Made by a program: the position numbers and the translations under genes
Notes under the pieces: generated by a model
What the model saw: only the letters and a program-made list of their open reading frames with translations
What the model was told of the DNA's origin: nothing
Databases searched by the model: none
Shown here: positions 46,108-57,744 of the stretch, in pieces
Layout of the letters: every line of letters begins with the position of its first letter
Numbering within the stretch: position 1 is the first letter of the stretch
Source of the DNA: Sporolactobacillus inulinus
GTDB taxonomy: Bacteria > Bacillota > Bacilli > Bacillales > Sporolactobacillaceae
DNA length: 64,000 nt
Direction: 5' to 3'
NCBI RefSeq assembly: GCF_006539285.1
Contig: NZ_BJMS01000006.1
Coordinates: 37,893-101,892 of the forward strand

Positions 46108-47751
46108 GTGAAACAAAGCCAAATGTTTATTCCAACGATGAAAGAAACGCCGGCAGACGCCGAGTCTGCCAGTCACCGTCTGCTGCTGCGCGGCGGTTAC
46201 ATACGGCAAAATGCTTCCGGGGTGTATTCCTATCTACCGCTTGGTTACAAGGTCATAAAAAAAATTGAGGCAATTATTCGCGAAGAAATGGATCGTACGG
46301 GTTCCCAGGAACTGCTTATGCCTGCGATGCAGCCAGCAGAATTATGGCATGAAACTGGACGCTGGGACGTGTACGGTCCTGAATTGATGCGCCTAAAAGA
46401 CAGGCATGACCGTTTTTTTGCACTTGGTGCAACTGGTGAAGAATTAATCACAAGTCTTGTGCGCGATTATTTAAATACGTATAAAAAGCTGCCAATGAGC
46501 CTGTACCAGATTCAAACGAAGTTTCGTGACGAAAAACGGCCGCGTTTTGGTCTGCTTCGCGGTCGCGAATTTATCATGAAAGATGCCTATACCTTTCACG
46601 ACTCTGCCGAGAGTCTGGATGAAGCCTATTGGGCAATGTACCATGCGTATTGCAGAATATTTGAACGCTGCGGGCTAACGTTTCGCGCAGTCCTTGCAGA
46701 TTCCGGAGCAATCGGCGGCAAGGACACGCATGAATTCCAGGCACTTGCTGAAATTGGTGAAGACACCATTGCCTATTCGGATACCTCTGATTATGCAGCG
46801 AACTTGGAAATGGCATCGGTACTTGATCAAGAAGAAGGGAAAGATGGCGAGACGCTCCCTCTTGAAAAAGTCGAAGGTAAGCAAGAGGTCGATGGGAATC
46901 AAGCAATCACTGCCTACTGGTTCCAAACACGAACCGAACGAGCGGTTGTGTTTTTGAAAGCTTCCGATGAAATCAACGACGTTAAGGTAAAGAATCTTCT
47001 TGGGACCGATTTGATTGAGTCGATAGCCGGGTCGGATGAGGATGTGATGCACCCGGAAGAGGGGGTACGCGTTTTTGCAGACAATGGATTAAAACATGTG
47101 GCGCGCGCCGCTTATTATAATCAAGCGGAAAACTGCACTTATTTTCATCTTGATCCATCACGTGATCTCCCAATTGAATCCTTTGATGATCTTCGCTTCA
47201 TTAAAGAAGGCGATCCATCTCCGGATGGAAAAGGTGCCATTAAATTCGCTCGCGGCATTGAAATCGGACAAGTTTTTAAACTCGGAACCAAATATTCCGA
47301 AGCGATGAACGCTACTTATCTGGATATGGATGGGAAGGCGAAACCGCTGATCATGGGCTGTTATGGAATTGGAATTTCAAGAACGTTGTCTGCTGTCTGC
47401 GAGCAGTATCATGATGACGAGGGCATGGTTTGGCCCAAAGCGCTGGCACCTTTCACCATTCACTTAATAACGGTTAATCCAAAAAAAGATGATCAGCTGG
47501 CGTTATCGGAGCAACTCTACAATCAATTTGTTCAAGAAGGCTATGATGTACTTTGGGATGATCGAAAAGAACGGCCAGGCGTTAAATTCGCCGAAAGTGA
47601 ATTAATCGGCTGTCCGGTACAAGTCATTGTCGGCAAAAGGGCTTCAGAGCAGATTGTTGAGCTTGCCGCAAGAAAGGACGCAGAGCGCGTGGAAACGAGT
47701 ACTGCACAGCTTTCTGATGCGGTAAAACAATTATTAACCACACTTGCTTAA
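46108..47751 (+). CDS. proS: Prolyl-tRNA synthetase
   Basis: ProS charges tRNA-Pro. The 547-residue bacterial-type enzyme has class II motifs: GVYSYLPLGYKVIKKIE, motif 2 FRDEKRPRFGLLRGREFIMKDAYTFH and motif 3 GCYGIGISRTLSA. The insertion (editing) domain is at about 225-400, and the C-terminal anticodon-binding domain ends near LLTTLA. GTG 46108 follows GAGGTGG; the frame from 46093 includes the ribosome binding site and is rejected. Confidence 0.98.
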   Translation: MKQSQMFIPTMKETPADAESASHRLLLRGGYIRQNASGVYSYLPLGYKVIKKIEAIIREEMDRTGSQELLMPAMQPAELWHETGRWDVYGPELMRLKDRHDRFFALGATGEELITSLVRDYLNTYKKLPMSLYQIQTKFRDEKRPRFGLLRGREFIMKDAYTFHDSAESLDEAYWAMYHAYCRIFERCGLTFRAVLADSGAIGGKDTHEFQALAEIGEDTIAYSDTSDYAANLEMASVLDQEEGKDGETLPLEKVEGKQEVDGNQAITAYWFQTRTERAVVFLKASDEINDVKVKNLLGTDLIESIAGSDEDVMHPEEGVRVFADNGLKHVARAAYYNQAENCTYFHLDPSRDLPIESFDDLRFIKEGDPSPDGKGAIKFARGIEIGQVFKLGTKYSEAMNATYLDMDGKAKPLIMGCYGIGISRTLSAVCEQYHDDEGMVWPKALAPFTIHLITVNPKKDDQLALSEQLYNQFVQEGYDVLWDDRKERPGVKFAESELIGCPVQVIVGKRASEQIVELAARKDAERVETSTAQLSDAVKQLLTTLA

Positions 47752-47772
47752 TCTCGTCTTTATTCTGTTCTA

Positions 47773-47797
47773 GAGGAGCTGACCAGCTCCTTTTTTA
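47773..47797 (+). terminator. Intrinsic terminator after proS
   Basis: AGGAGCT (47774-47780) pairs with AGCTCCT (47785-47791) around GACC, followed by a T run. It separates the rpsB-to-proS cluster from polC. Confidence 0.85.
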
Positions 47798-47880
47798 TTT
47801 GTGTTTCGATGAATACGAGAATCAATGGCATTTCAGCAATAGTTTTAGTAGAATTGTAGAAAGAAAGGAGACGAGCAGTG

Positions 47881-50800
47881 ATGACGAGTACAACAAACGG
47901 AATGGATCGATTTGAACTATTGCTCAAGCATCTTGAGGTGCCGACGGAGTGGATGGAGCGTTATTTTACGCATGGTGAAATCGATAAGCTGTCTGTTTTC
48001 CGTTCGGAACGTCGTTGGCATTTTGACTTTCTCCTTGACGGAATTCTCCCCTACCAAGTCTATGAATGGTTGGAAGAAAGACTGAAAGCGCACTTTCAGG
48101 CAGTCGTATCACAAATTACTTTTACTGTGCACGTACGCGATGCCTCAGGTGCCGAACACTTTTTTTCCGACTATTGGCAGCCGGTTTGCGAACGTATATG
48201 CAATGAATTCCCGGCATTAAAAGTATGTTTGCAGCGGCAAAATCCGCAACTAAATGAACGGCAGCTGATGATTTCAACGACGAGCGATACAGAAGCAGGG
48301 CTTATTAAAAGAAAATTGCCCAAGGTACTTAACGAGAAGTTACGTACTTTTGGTTTTCCGCCGATCTCGCTTGAAATTAAAGTCAGTTCAGAAGAACGAA
48401 CGAAGGCTTATGACTCATTTGTAAAACAAAGAGAAGCAGAAGATAAGCAGAAAGTCGCGCAAGCAATGATTGAGATGCAGAAAATGAAGGAAACGGAGCA
48501 TGCGGGCGGCGATGTACCGCAAGGACCATTCAAAATTGGTTACGACATTCATGATGAACCGGTATCCATCGAGACGATTCAGGATGAAGAACGGCGCATA
48601 ACCATCCAAGGGTATATTTTCGACTCCGAGATGCGAGAACTTCGCAGCGGACGCACGCTGTTGCTGTTTAAAATAACCGACTATTCCGATTCGCTCATGG
48701 TCAAAGTCTTCTCCAGAGACAAAGAGGATGCTGCAAAGTTTGCTCAAATGCATAAAGGAATGTGGGCAAAAGTGCGCGGCGGAGTGCAGAATGACAGCTT
48801 CGCCAGAGATTTGGTGATGATCGCAAATGATATCGAGGAGATCACCCCTGATGTGAAAAAAGATACTGCTCCAGAAGGGCATAAGCGCATCGAACTTCAT
48901 GCGCACACGGTAATGAGCCAGATGGATTCAGTGGTTACGGCGTCAGCTTTGATCAAGAGAGCGAAACAATGGGGGCACTCAGCGATTGCGATTACCGACC
49001 ATGGGGTTGCCCAGTCCTATCCGGAAGCCTATACCGCCGGACAGAAAAACGGCGTTAAAGTAATCTATGGCGTTGAAGCCAATCTTATTGATGATGGGGT
49101 ACCGATCGCCTATAATCTAGCGCACCGTCAGCTCGCAGATGAAACTTATGTCGTCTTTGACGTCGAAACGACCGGATTATCAGCGGTTTATGACACGATC
49201 ATCGAGCTTGCCGCAGTTAAGATTAAAAACGGCGAGGTGCTTGAAAAATTCGATCAATTTGCAAATCCGCATCACCCGCTTCCTCAGAAAATTATTGAGT
49301 TAACTAGTATAACGGATGAAATGCTTACCGATGCACCGGATGCAGATCAGGTTGTTCAGGAATTTAAGCATTTTGCCGGGGATGCAGTGCTTGTGGCTCA
49401 TAATGCGACCTTCGATATGGGGTTTTTAAATACTGCCTACCAAAAGCTTGGGTATGAAAAAGCGGACAATCCAGTTATTGATACACTCGAACTGGGCCGC
49501 TTTCTCTATCCTGAATTTAAAAACCATAAGCTCGATACGTTGTGTAAGGCCTTTAACATCGAACTTACCCATCACCATCGGGCTATCTATGACACGGAGG
49601 CAACAGGTTATCTCGCTTGGAAAATGCTGAAGGATGCGGCTGAAAAGGGCATGCAGTATCACGATCAATTAAATGATAACCTAGGTAAAGGAAATCTTGA
49701 TCGGATTCGCCCGTCGCATATTATTTTGCTCGTGAAGAACCAAATCGGACTTAAAAATCTCTATAAATTGATCTCGCTTTCACATGTTAAATACTTTTAT
49801 CGTGTACCTAGAATTCCGCGCTCATTGCTGACGAAATATCGAGAGGGCATTCTGGTCGGTTCCGGTTGCGATAAAGGCGAACTTTTTGAAACGATGATGC
49901 AGAAGTCGGCGGAACTGGCAGAAAAAGTCGCTGAGTTCTACGATTACATTGAAATACAGCCGCCGTCCAACTATCAACATCTTGTCGAGAAAGGGATCGT
50001 TCGCGATGAACTGGCGCTTAAAGATGTTATGGTCAAGCTTGTGAAGCTCGGTGAGAAAATGAACAAACCGGTTGTTGCCACCGGAGATGTTCACTATTTG
50101 GACGAACATGATAAAATCTACCGCAAGATTCTGATCGGCTCTCAAGCAGGGAATCCGCTCAATCGTCAAACGCAGCCGGATGTTCACTTTCGAACAACGG
50201 ATGAAATGCTGGACTGCATGAGTTTTCTTGGCGAGGAGAAGGCGGAAAAGGTTGTTGTCAGTGATCCCAATGCAATTGCTGACCAAATTGAAGAAGTATT
50301 GCCGGTCAAGGACAAGTTATACACGCCAACAATTGACGGTGCCGAAGACGAGGTTAAAGAAAAGACCTACGGCAGAGCACATAAGCTTTACGGTGAGACG
50401 CTTCCGGATATGGTCGAAAAACGGCTTGAGAAAGAATTAAAAAGTATCATCGGACACGGGTTTTCCGTCATTTATTTGATTGCTCACAAATTGGTGAAGA
50501 AGTCACTCTCTGATGGTTATCTTGTAGGATCGCGTGGATCGGTTGGTTCGTCGCTCGTAGCGACAATGCTTGAGATTACCGAGGTTAATCCGCTTCCGCC
50601 GCATTATCTGTGTTTGAATTGCCATCATGTTGAGTTCTTTACCGACGGTTCGGTTGCCTGCGGCTTTGACCTTCCGGATAAAAATTGTCCCGAATGCGGA
50701 ACAGAGATGACAAAGGAAGGGCATGATATACCTTTTGAAACGTTCCTCGGTTTTAAGGGGGATAAAGTTCCTGACATTGATTTGAACTTTTCCGGAAACT

Positions 50801-52191
50801 ATCAGCCGGTCGCCCATAATTATACGAAAGTTCTTTTTGGTGAAGATAAAGTCTTTCGCGCAGGAACGATTGGTACCATTGCTGATAAGACTGCCTATGG
50901 TTATGTAAAAGGGTACGAAGAGGATACAGGCAAGAGTCTTCGAGGTGCAGAACGTGACCGTTTGGCAGCCGGATGCACCGGTGCAAAGCGTACCACCGGT
51001 CAGCATCCCGGTGGTATCGTCGTCGTACCAAGGAATATGGAGATCTTTGATTTTACCCCGGTTCAATATCCGGCCGACGATAAAACAGCCGAATGGAAAA
51101 CGACACACTTCGATTTCCATTCAATCCATGACAACATTTTGAAATTGGATATACTCGGACACGATGATCCGACCGTTATTCGTATGCTGCAGGATCTGAG
51201 CGGAATCGATCCGAAAACAATTCCTAAAGATGACAAAGAAGTCATGAAGATCTTCAGTTCGACTGAATCTCTGGGCGTTTCTCCAGAACAAATACGCTGC
51301 AAAACCGGCAGTTTAGGTATTCCTGAATTTGGCACGCGCTTTGTGCGGCAAATGCTCGAAGACACGAAACCAACGACCTTTGCCGAATTGGTTCAAATCT
51401 CAGGTTTGTCTCACGGTACGGATGTTTGGCTGGGCAATGCCCAAGTGTTAATTGAAAATGGGACGTGCGTGCTTCGCGATGTCATTTCCTGCCGCGACGA
51501 TATTATGATCGACTTGATGCACCAAGGCCTTGAGCCGTCCCACGCATTTAAAATCATGGAGTCTGTGCGAAAGGGAAAAGGATTAAATGACGATTGGATT
51601 GCCGAGATGAAGGAAAACGATGTACCTGGTTGGTATTTGGATTCATGCCTTAAAATCAAGTACATGTTCCCGAAAGCACACGCAACGGCTTATGTTCTAA
51701 TGGCATTCCGTATTGCCTATTTCAAAGTACATTATCCGATTCTGTTCTATGCAACTTATTTCAGTGTTCGCGCGGATGACTTTGATGTCGATGTGATGAA
51801 AAGAGGATCCGATGCGATACGGGCAAAAATGGATGAAATTGAGAAAAAAGGTAATGATGCGATGCCAAAAGAAAAGAGCTTGCTGACTGTGCTTGAAGTA
51901 GCACTTGAGATGTGCGAACGCGGACTCAGTTTCCAATCCGTCGATTTATATCGTTCGGATGCAACGCGTTTTCTCGTAGAAGGGGACACCCTGATCCCGC
52001 CATTTAATGCGATTCCGGGTGTTGGGACTAATGCTGCCAAGGCAATTGCCAAATCCCGGGAAGACGGTGAATTTCTTTCGAAAGAAGATCTGCAGCGTCG
52101 TGCCAAAATCTCAAAAACAATTCTTGAATATCTTGACGGTCAAGGTTGCCTGAAGGGAATGCCCGATGCAAACCAATTATCGCTATTCTGA
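47881..52191 (+). CDS. polC: DNA polymerase III PolC-type alpha subunit
   Basis: PolC is the replicative polymerase of low-GC Gram-positives, with its own 3'-5' exonuclease. The 1436-residue protein has an N-terminal domain, OB fold (about 240-330) and PHP ([12 protein letters not shown]). The inserted DnaQ-type exonuclease ([24 protein letters not shown], about residue 425) is followed by a zinc finger ([14 protein letters not shown]). The palm/fingers contain [17 protein letters not shown] and PDIDLNFSG. The C-terminal part has [10 protein letters not shown] and [25 protein letters not shown] 47881 or GTG 47878 are both within range of AAGGAGA. Confidence 0.98.
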   Translation: MTSTTNGMDRFELLLKHLEVPTEWMERYFTHGEIDKLSVFRSERRWHFDFLLDGILPYQVYEWLEERLKAHFQAVVSQITFTVHVRDASGAEHFFSDYWQPVCERICNEFPALKVCLQRQNPQLNERQLMISTTSDTEAGLIKRKLPKVLNEKLRTFGFPPISLEIKVSSEERTKAYDSFVKQREAEDKQKVAQAMIEMQKMKETEHAGGDVPQGPFKIGYDIHDEPVSIETIQDEERRITIQGYIFDSEMRELRSGRTLLLFKITDYSDSLMVKVFSRDKEDAAKFAQMHKGMWAKVRGGVQNDSFARDLVMIANDIEEITPDVKKDTAPEGHKRIELHAHTVMSQMDSVVTASALIKRAKQWGHSAIAITDHGVAQSYPEAYTAGQKNGVKVIYGVEANLIDDGVPIAYNLAHRQLADETYVVFDVETTGLSAVYDTIIELAAVKIKNGEVLEKFDQFANPHHPLPQKIIELTSITDEMLTDAPDADQVVQEFKHFAGDAVLVAHNATFDMGFLNTAYQKLGYEKADNPVIDTLELGRFLYPEFKNHKLDTLCKAFNIELTHHHRAIYDTEATGYLAWKMLKDAAEKGMQYHDQLNDNLGKGNLDRIRPSHIILLVKNQIGLKNLYKLISLSHVKYFYRVPRIPRSLLTKYREGILVGSGCDKGELFETMMQKSAELAEKVAEFYDYIEIQPPSNYQHLVEKGIVRDELALKDVMVKLVKLGEKMNKPVVATGDVHYLDEHDKIYRKILIGSQAGNPLNRQTQPDVHFRTTDEMLDCMSFLGEEKAEKVVVSDPNAIADQIEEVLPVKDKLYTPTIDGAEDEVKEKTYGRAHKLYGETLPDMVEKRLEKELKSIIGHGFSVIYLIAHKLVKKSLSDGYLVGSRGSVGSSLVATMLEITEVNPLPPHYLCLNCHHVEFFTDGSVACGFDLPDKNCPECGTEMTKEGHDIPFETFLGFKGDKVPDIDLNFSGNYQPVAHNYTKVLFGEDKVFRAGTIGTIADKTAYGYVKGYEEDTGKSLRGAERDRLAAGCTGAKRTTGQHPGGIVVVPRNMEIFDFTPVQYPADDKTAEWKTTHFDFHSIHDNILKLDILGHDDPTVIRMLQDLSGIDPKTIPKDDKEVMKIFSSTESLGVSPEQIRCKTGSLGIPEFGTRFVRQMLEDTKPTTFAELVQISGLSHGTDVWLGNAQVLIENGTCVLRDVISCRDDIMIDLMHQGLEPSHAFKIMESVRKGKGLNDDWIAEMKENDVPGWYLDSCLKIKYMFPKAHATAYVLMAFRIAYFKVHYPILFYATYFSVRADDFDVDVMKRGSDAIRAKMDEIEKKGNDAMPKEKSLLTVLEVALEMCERGLSFQSVDLYRSDATRFLVEGDTLIPPFNAIPGVGTNAAKAIAKSREDGEFLSKEDLQRRAKISKTILEYLDGQGCLKGMPDANQLSLF

Positions 52192-52203
52192 ACCTGGCTT
52201 TTC

Positions 52204-52232
52204 TTGCCTAGATTAGACGGGTATGATATAGT
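52204..52232 (+). promoter_or_regulatory. Sigma-A promoter of rimP-nusA operon
   Basis: -35 TTGCCT (52204-52209), 17-base spacer and -10 TATAGT (52227-52232). Together with the hairpin downstream it gives a leader of about 70 bases before rimP. Confidence 0.8.
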
Positions 52233-52264
52233 GTTTATGGAAATACTGGAAATAGTTCGTCTCA

Positions 52265-52295
52265 AAGAGTGGGATTTTCCCACTCTTTCATTTTC
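52265..52295 (+). terminator. Attenuator-like hairpin in rimP leader
   Basis: AAAGAGTGGGA pairs perfectly with TCCCACTCTTT around TTT, followed by CATTTTC. It falls between the promoter and rimP, not after a gene, so it may attenuate the nusA operon rather than terminate polC. A weak polC terminator is the alternative. Confidence 0.6.
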
Positions 52296-52310
52296 AAAAG
52301 GAGGCTGAAA

Positions 52311-52781
52311 ATGGCTAGCGTTATCGCGAAGATGGCCGATGAGTTGATTTCCCCGATTCTACAAGAAATGAATCTGGAACTCTTTGATATAGAATATGTC
52401 AAAGAGGGGAAAAACCGCTTTTTGCGTGTTTTTATCGACTCTCCTTCCGGCGTCGATCTAGATACCTGCGCTGAGGTCAGCGAAAAACTGAGCGAGGCAC
52501 TTGATGTAGAGGATCCCATAAAAGAAGCCTATTTTCTGGAAGTCTCTTCACCGGGTGCCGAGCGTCCGTTGAAGCGGTACGAGGACTTCGAAAAGGCTCT
52601 GGGAAAAAATGTTCATTTGACCACTTATGAACCGATCGAGGGCAATAAAGTATTTGAAGGTAAATTAACTGAAGTGAACAAGGATTACGTTGTACTTGCA
52701 ATCAAGAACAAAACAAGAGTAGCTCATGTGACTCTTCCTTTTGACAAGATTGCGAGCAGTCGCCTTGCGATCATCTTTTAA
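52311..52781 (+). CDS. rimP: Ribosome maturation factor RimP
   Basis: RimP assists 30S subunit maturation. The 156-residue protein shows LELFDIEYVKEGKNRFLRVFIDSPSGVDLDTCAEVSEKLSEALDVEDPI and YFLEVSSPGAERPLKRYEDFEKA. Its C-terminal SH3-like domain ends DKIASSRLAI. ATG 52311 follows AAAGGAGG; the 52269 frame begins in the upstream hairpin. The start region lies in an inverted repeat (CATTTTCA/TGAAAATG). Confidence 0.97.
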   Translation: MASVIAKMADELISPILQEMNLELFDIEYVKEGKNRFLRVFIDSPSGVDLDTCAEVSEKLSEALDVEDPIKEAYFLEVSSPGAERPLKRYEDFEKALGKNVHLTTYEPIEGNKVFEGKLTEVNKDYVVLAIKNKTRVAHVTLPFDKIASSRLAIIF

Positions 52782-52847
52782 AGAAAACTTGGCTTCGTCA
52801 AGCCTTTGACGAAAGGCGAAGACTTAGTTGCGCTTATACTATTTTCC
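52782..52847 (+). repeat. Dispersed hairpin repeat, copy 2 (upstream of nusA)
   Basis: Begins directly after the rimP stop. It contains CTTGGC-TTC-GTCAAG (one G-U wobble) and GCCTTT-GACG-AAAGGC (perfect) hairpins, then ACTTAGTTGCGCTTA. About 83% identical to the minus strand of 40580-40644. Beyond it, TATACTAT near 52836 is repeated inverted as ATAGTATA near 52871. Confidence 0.75.
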
Positions 52848-53036
52848 ATAAAATGTCTATACCTTCCTATAGTATAAAATAGGCTTTTTACAGGTTGTGT
52901 TGCTTGCTTTGAATGGGAATCTGTTCGCAATTGACTTTTTCGGGAAGCAAGCCGATTGCATAGCAAATAAGAACAACGGAAGCTGATACAGCCGATAAGT
53001 TTGGAAAGAACTGCCGTAAAAGAAGGGGAGAACAAA

Positions 53037-54191
53037 ATGAGCAGTGATTTAATCGAAGCGCTCACCGCACTGGAAAAAGATAAAGGAATCAGTAAAGAAG
53101 TTCTGCTTGATGCCTTGGAAGCAGCATTAATCTCAGCGTATAAACGCAATTTTGACCAAGCACAAAATGTGCGGGTAGCTATTAATGAAGGTTTGGGACA
53201 AATCAAGGTTTATGCGAGAAAAGAAGTTGCGGAAGCAGTAGAGGACAAAAACCTTCAAATTTCGCTGGAACAAGCGAAAAGTCTTAATGCGCACTATCAA
53301 ATCGGGGACACTGTTGAAATTGAGGTAACGCCAAGAAATTTTGGACGCATTGCCGCCCAAACAGCAAAGCAAGTCGTGACGCAGCGCGTTCGTGAAGCAG
53401 AACGCGGCGTGATCTATTCAGAATTCATTGATCGTGCAGACGATATTATGACCGGGATTGTCCAACGAATTGATCATCGGTTCATTTATGTTGACCTCGG
53501 ACGTGTTGAAGCGCTGCTGCCGCAATCGGAACAGATGCCAAATGAAACCTATCATCCGCATGATCGCATTAAAGTGTACTTAACCAAAGTAGAAGATGCC
53601 AAAAAGGGTCCGATGATTACTGTTTCGCGTACCCATCCAGGGTTGTTGAAACGTCTCTTCGAATTGGAAGTTCCGGAAATCTACGACGGCACTGTGGAAG
53701 TTAAATCGATTTCGCGTGAAGCCGGTGACCGTTCAAAGATTGCCGTTCATGCAGAAGATCCGGCAGTGGATGCTGTCGGTGCTTGCGTTGGGCAAAAAGG
53801 CGCTCGCGTACAAACGATCGTCGATGAATTGAAGGGCGAAAAAATCGATATTGTTCGCTGGTCTGAAGATCCGGTAATCTATGTCGCTAATGCGCTCAGT
53901 CCATCGAAAGTCATTAAAGTGTTGGTTCATGAAGAAGAAAAGGCGACTACGGTTATCGTTCCGGATTATCAACTTTCACTTGCAATTGGCAAGCGTGGAC
54001 AAAATGCACGGCTTGCCGCAAAACTGACGGGATGGAAAATTGACATTAAGAGCGAATCCGAGGCAGAAGAACTTGGTTTATTCGATGAAGAATCCGCTTC
54101 TGAGTCTCCAGAAACTGGAATAGAAGATCAAGCTGCCGAAGAGTCAGCGGAAATTGAGACGGACAAATCTCCGGATAACGAGCAAGATTAA
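53037..54191 (+). CDS. nusA: Transcription termination/antitermination factor NusA
   Basis: NusA modulates pausing, termination and antitermination at RNA polymerase. The 384-residue protein has the N-terminal polymerase-binding domain ([31 protein letters not shown]). An S1 domain (about 135-200, [23 protein letters not shown]) and two KH domains follow ([41 protein letters not shown]). The tail is acidic. ATG 53037 follows AAGGGGAG. Confidence 0.98.
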   Translation: MSSDLIEALTALEKDKGISKEVLLDALEAALISAYKRNFDQAQNVRVAINEGLGQIKVYARKEVAEAVEDKNLQISLEQAKSLNAHYQIGDTVEIEVTPRNFGRIAAQTAKQVVTQRVREAERGVIYSEFIDRADDIMTGIVQRIDHRFIYVDLGRVEALLPQSEQMPNETYHPHDRIKVYLTKVEDAKKGPMITVSRTHPGLLKRLFELEVPEIYDGTVEVKSISREAGDRSKIAVHAEDPAVDAVGACVGQKGARVQTIVDELKGEKIDIVRWSEDPVIYVANALSPSKVIKVLVHEEEKATTVIVPDYQLSLAIGKRGQNARLAAKLTGWKIDIKSESEAEELGLFDEESASESPETGIEDQAAEESAEIETDKSPDNEQD

Positions 54192-54204
54192 GGAGGCGAT
54201 TTTC

Positions 54205-54492
54205 ATGCCGAAGCAGCGGAAAATTCCAATGCGCAAATGCATTGTTTGCCAGGAATCCACTGAAAAAAAGGCTCTTTTTCGTATTGTTCGTTCGCCAGAA
54301 GGCGATGTATTGCTTGACCTAACGGGAAAGAAAAATGGACGAGGCGCTTATCTTTCTAAAAAAGCGTCTTGTATTCAAAAGGCAAAAGACAAGAACCTGC
54401 TCACAAGACACTTGGGCGTCGCCGTACCAGATCGTGTTTTCGATGAAATGAATGCTTATCTGGAGGCTCACCCGGAAGATGCCCAATCGTAA
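54205..54492 (+). CDS. rnpM: RnpM (YlxR), RNase P modulator family
   Basis: YlxR-family RNA-binding protein, 95 residues, reported in B. subtilis to bind and modulate RNase P RNA. Signature: [52 protein letters not shown] 54205 follows AAGGAGG; the 54154 frame overlaps nusA heavily. It overlaps ylxQ by 14 bases. Confidence 0.93.
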   Translation: MPKQRKIPMRKCIVCQESTEKKALFRIVRSPEGDVLLDLTGKKNGRGAYLSKKASCIQKAKDKNLLTRHLGVAVPDRVFDEMNAYLEAHPEDAQS

Positions 54493-54799
54493 TCAATGGG
54501 CGTCATTTCTTGGCCTTGCACAACGAGCAGGTAAGGTGAGTTCTGGCGAAGAAACGGTGTTGCGGTTAATTCGTCAGAATAAGGCTAAGGCAGTTTTACT
54601 GGCAGCGGATGCTTCCGACCGAACAAAGAAAACAATCACGAATAAATGCGATTATTATCACGTTCCGCTTTTGACCGTACCGGATAGAGAGGTGCTTGGC
54701 CAGGCGATCGGTCAACCTTCGCGGGTGATCATCGCGGTCACAGATAGTGGATTCGCAGGCCAGCTGATCGAAAGGATCGGACCATCATCACGGGGGTGA
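54479..54799 (+). CDS. ylxQ: YlxQ, L7Ae-family RNA-binding protein
   Basis: A 106-residue L7Ae/L30e-like K-turn-binding protein of the nusA-infB operon. Conserved parts: [37 protein letters not shown] and [42 protein letters not shown] 54479 overlaps rnpM. The physiological role is not settled as far as I know. Confidence 0.92.
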   Translation: MPNRNQWASFLGLAQRAGKVSSGEETVLRLIRQNKAKAVLLAADASDRTKKTITNKCDYYHVPLLTVPDREVLGQAIGQPSRVIIAVTDSGFAGQLIERIGPSSRG

Positions 54800-54803
54800 A
54801 TAT

Positions 54804-57047
54804 ATGAGTAAAATGCGTGTATATGAATATGCTAAAGAACATCATGTATCCAGTAAGGTTATTATAGCAAAATTGGGGGAAATTGGCATACAAGTAAAAA
54901 GCCATATGTCAATCATCGCCGATAACGCGATGAGTCAATTGGATCGAAAAATGAATGGCCATGCAGGAGCATCTGCACAAAATATAACGAATAAAAGTAA
55001 AGCAGAGGGTAAAGTGAATCAAACAAACACTAAAGAAAAAAAACCAAATCAAACCACTTCACATGTAAAAAATAACCCAGTAAATTCAAGGTCGAACGGC
55101 AATCGTTCCGGAGAAGGCAGCAACAGAAGATCATCCGGGCGTAATCAAAACGCGAATAATAATAATAATAATGAGCGCAATCGTTTTGGCGGCAACGGCC
55201 GAACCGGCGGCCGCCGAAACTTCGGAAGGAATCGTAATAATCGCAGAAGAGGCGCGCAGCAAACCAACCGCCAAAATCTTGAGATCAAGCTTCCGGAAAA
55301 AATCACATTATCCGGCTCTCTGACGGTTGGACAGTTTGCTGAAAAGCTGGGACGTCCATCCACCGATATCATCAAAAAGTTAATGGCTTTAGGCGTTATG
55401 GCTACCAAGAATCAAGATCTTGAGCGCGACACAATTGAACTACTGGCAGCAGGCTATGGCGTTGCCGTCGAGGATGAAGTGGTTGTCGACGAAGCAAGCT
55501 TTGAAGATGAAGGATTGGAAATCGATGAAGAAACTGCCGTTGTCCGTCCGCCAGTTGTTACGATTATGGGCCACGTTGATCATGGAAAAACAACCTTGCT
55601 GGACTCAATTCGCCATACGAAAGTAACGGCAGGAGAAGCCGGGGGAATTACGCAGCATATTGGTGCTTATCAAGTGACGCATGATGGGAAGAAGATCACA
55701 TTTTTAGATACCCCAGGGCACGCTGCGTTTACGACAATGCGCGCGCGCGGTGCTGAGATTACCGATATCACTGTCCTGGTTGTAGCTGCTGATGATGGAG
55801 TCATGCCGCAAACCATTGAGGCGATTCATCATGCTCGCGCAGCTAAGGTACCAATTATTGTCGCTGTTAATAAAATCGATAAAGAAAATGCTAATCCTGA
55901 CCATGTCATGCAGGAACTTTCTGAGCAAGGACTTATTCCTGAAGATTGGGGCGGCGACACGATTTTCGTCAAACTTTCCGCCAAGAAAGGTACAGGCATT
56001 GATGACCTGCTTGAAATGATTCTACTTGTTGCTGAAATGGAAGAATGTAAAGCAAACCCGGAAAAGAAAGCAAGAGGGGCTGTTATCGAAGCACAGCTGG
56101 ATAAAGGAAAAGGGCCGATTGCAACCTTGCTGGTTCAGAACGGTTCGCTGCATATTGGTGATCCAATCGTTGTCGGCAACACCTATGGCCGTGTACGCGC
56201 CATGGTCAATGATGTTGGTCGCCGTGTAAAGAAGGCAACCCCTTCAACACCAGTAGAAATCACGGGATTAAATAATGTGCCTCATGCCGGTGATCAATTT
56301 GCTGCGTTTGATGACGAGAAAAAAGCACGGCAAATTGGCGAAGTCAGAGCAGAACGTGCGCTGATTACCGAACGCAAGCAAACGACGAATAAAGTCAGCC
56401 TTGATGATCTGTTTGAAAAGATCAAAGAAGGCGATATGAAAGAAATAAATCTGGTCATCAAAGCGGATGTTCAAGGATCAGTTGAAGCATTGGCCGGTTC
56501 ATTGAAGAAGATCGACGTTGACGGTGTGAAAGTGAACATCATTCATGCCGGAGCAGGCGGAATCAGTGAATCGGATATTATCCTCGCTTCAGCTTCTAAC
56601 GCAATTATTGTCGGATTTAACGTACGTCCGGATAATCATGCACAAAAAGTTGCTGAAGAAGAAAACGTTGATATCCGTCTGTATCGCGTCATCTATGATG
56701 CAATTGATGAAATCGAAGCAGCAATGAAGGGTATGCTAGATCCTGAATACAAAGAAAAAGTGATCGGCCAGCTGGATGTTCGAACAACATTCAAAGTGTC
56801 GAAAATCGGCACGATTGCCGGATGCTATGTGACAAGCGGCCTCATCTCAAGAGATGCCGGGATACGGCTGGTTCGTGACGGGGTTGTCATTTACGAAGGT
56901 CATGTGGACACACTGAAGCGATTCAAAGATGATGCTAAAGAAGTCAAAGCAGGCTTTGAATGTGGCGTGACATTGGAAAACTTTAACGACATCAAGGAAG
57001 GCGACACAATGGAAGCCTATGTGATGGAAGAAGTTAAACCGAAATGA
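54804..57047 (+). CDS. infB: Translation initiation factor IF-2
   Basis: IF-2 brings fMet-tRNA to the 30S subunit. The 747-residue protein has an N-terminal helix-rich segment ([24 protein letters not shown]). A low-complexity Asn/Arg/Gly region follows (about 95-155), coded in part by six tandem AAT triplets at 55155-55172. The GTPase domain has [38 protein letters not shown] and VNKID. Domains II-IV end [19 protein letters not shown] 54804 follows GGGGGTG. Confidence 0.98.
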   Translation: MSKMRVYEYAKEHHVSSKVIIAKLGEIGIQVKSHMSIIADNAMSQLDRKMNGHAGASAQNITNKSKAEGKVNQTNTKEKKPNQTTSHVKNNPVNSRSNGNRSGEGSNRRSSGRNQNANNNNNNERNRFGGNGRTGGRRNFGRNRNNRRRGAQQTNRQNLEIKLPEKITLSGSLTVGQFAEKLGRPSTDIIKKLMALGVMATKNQDLERDTIELLAAGYGVAVEDEVVVDEASFEDEGLEIDEETAVVRPPVVTIMGHVDHGKTTLLDSIRHTKVTAGEAGGITQHIGAYQVTHDGKKITFLDTPGHAAFTTMRARGAEITDITVLVVAADDGVMPQTIEAIHHARAAKVPIIVAVNKIDKENANPDHVMQELSEQGLIPEDWGGDTIFVKLSAKKGTGIDDLLEMILLVAEMEECKANPEKKARGAVIEAQLDKGKGPIATLLVQNGSLHIGDPIVVGNTYGRVRAMVNDVGRRVKKATPSTPVEITGLNNVPHAGDQFAAFDDEKKARQIGEVRAERALITERKQTTNKVSLDDLFEKIKEGDMKEINLVIKADVQGSVEALAGSLKKIDVDGVKVNIIHAGAGGISESDIILASASNAIIVGFNVRPDNHAQKVAEEENVDIRLYRVIYDAIDEIEAAMKGMLDPEYKEKVIGQLDVRTTFKVSKIGTIAGCYVTSGLISRDAGIRLVRDGVVIYEGHVDTLKRFKDDAKEVKAGFECGVTLENFNDIKEGDTMEAYVMEEVKPK

Positions 57048-57325
57048 TCGTTGGCGTTGTCCGCTGTGAGTGCATCCTTTTCAGTGCACATTCTTTGAAA
57101 GAGAAGCGGTCTGTTGTTCAAAGTATCCTTCGAAAAGCGGTGCACGGGCACAACCTGTCTGCAAGTGAAGTCGCTTATCAAGATTCGTGGCAGCACACCG
57201 AACTTGCCTTTGCCTGTGTGGGCAGCGCACGTTCTGCGGTCGAACACGAGCTTTCACGTGCACTTTCTTTGATTGATTTTAGAACAGAAATCGAACGTGT
57301 TCATACAATTTATGAATGGTTTTAA
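57044..57325 (+). CDS. ylxP: YlxP, DUF503 protein
   Basis: A 93-residue DUF503 family protein typical of the nusA-rbfA operon. It shows [27 protein letters not shown] and [27 protein letters not shown] 57044 overlaps the infB stop (ATGA). Function unknown to me; a ribosome-assembly link is suggested only by operon context. Confidence 0.92.
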   Translation: MIVGVVRCECILFSAHSLKEKRSVVQSILRKAVHGHNLSASEVAYQDSWQHTELAFACVGSARSAVEHELSRALSLIDFRTEIERVHTIYEWF

Positions 57326-57341
57326 GAAGGAGGGTGACCCC

Positions 57342-57689
57342 ATGGCTAACTTAAGGACCCATCGCGTCGCCGAACAGATGAAAAAAGAAATGAGCGACAT
57401 TATCGGAAACAGGATCAAAGATCCACGCGTCGGGTTCGTCACGGTAACCGGCGTTGATGTGACCGGAGATCTTCAGGAAGCCACTGTCTATATCAGTGTC
57501 CTTGGCGATGACGATAAGAAACAGTCGTCGCTGGAAGGATTGAATAAAGCCAAGGGATTCGTACGCAGTGAAATTGGAAAACGAATTCGCCTGCGGAAAA
57601 CGCCTGAAATTTCTTTTAAAGTTGATGAATCTGTGGAATACGGAAGTCATATTGATCAGCTGATTAATAAACTACATCGGAAAGATTAA
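57342..57689 (+). CDS. rbfA: 30S ribosome-binding factor RbfA
   Basis: RbfA binds immature 30S subunits and helps process the 16S 5' end. The 115-residue KH-like protein has [50 protein letters not shown] and [33 protein letters not shown] 57342 follows AAGGAGGG; upstream in-frame codons overlap ylxP. Confidence 0.97.
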   Translation: MANLRTHRVAEQMKKEMSDIIGNRIKDPRVGFVTVTGVDVTGDLQEATVYISVLGDDDKKQSSLEGLNKAKGFVRSEIGKRIRLRKTPEISFKVDESVEYGSHIDQLINKLHRKD

Positions 57690-57744
57690 CGATGTGGGTA
57701 ACGATTGGCAAAAGGATCAGGAATGAAAATCGGGAGGATGAGCG

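Noticed and set aside
55155..55172. Six tandem AAT triplets in infB
   Set aside because: In-frame Asn codons within the variable low-complexity linker of IF-2; length change would keep the frame, so phase variation is not expected.
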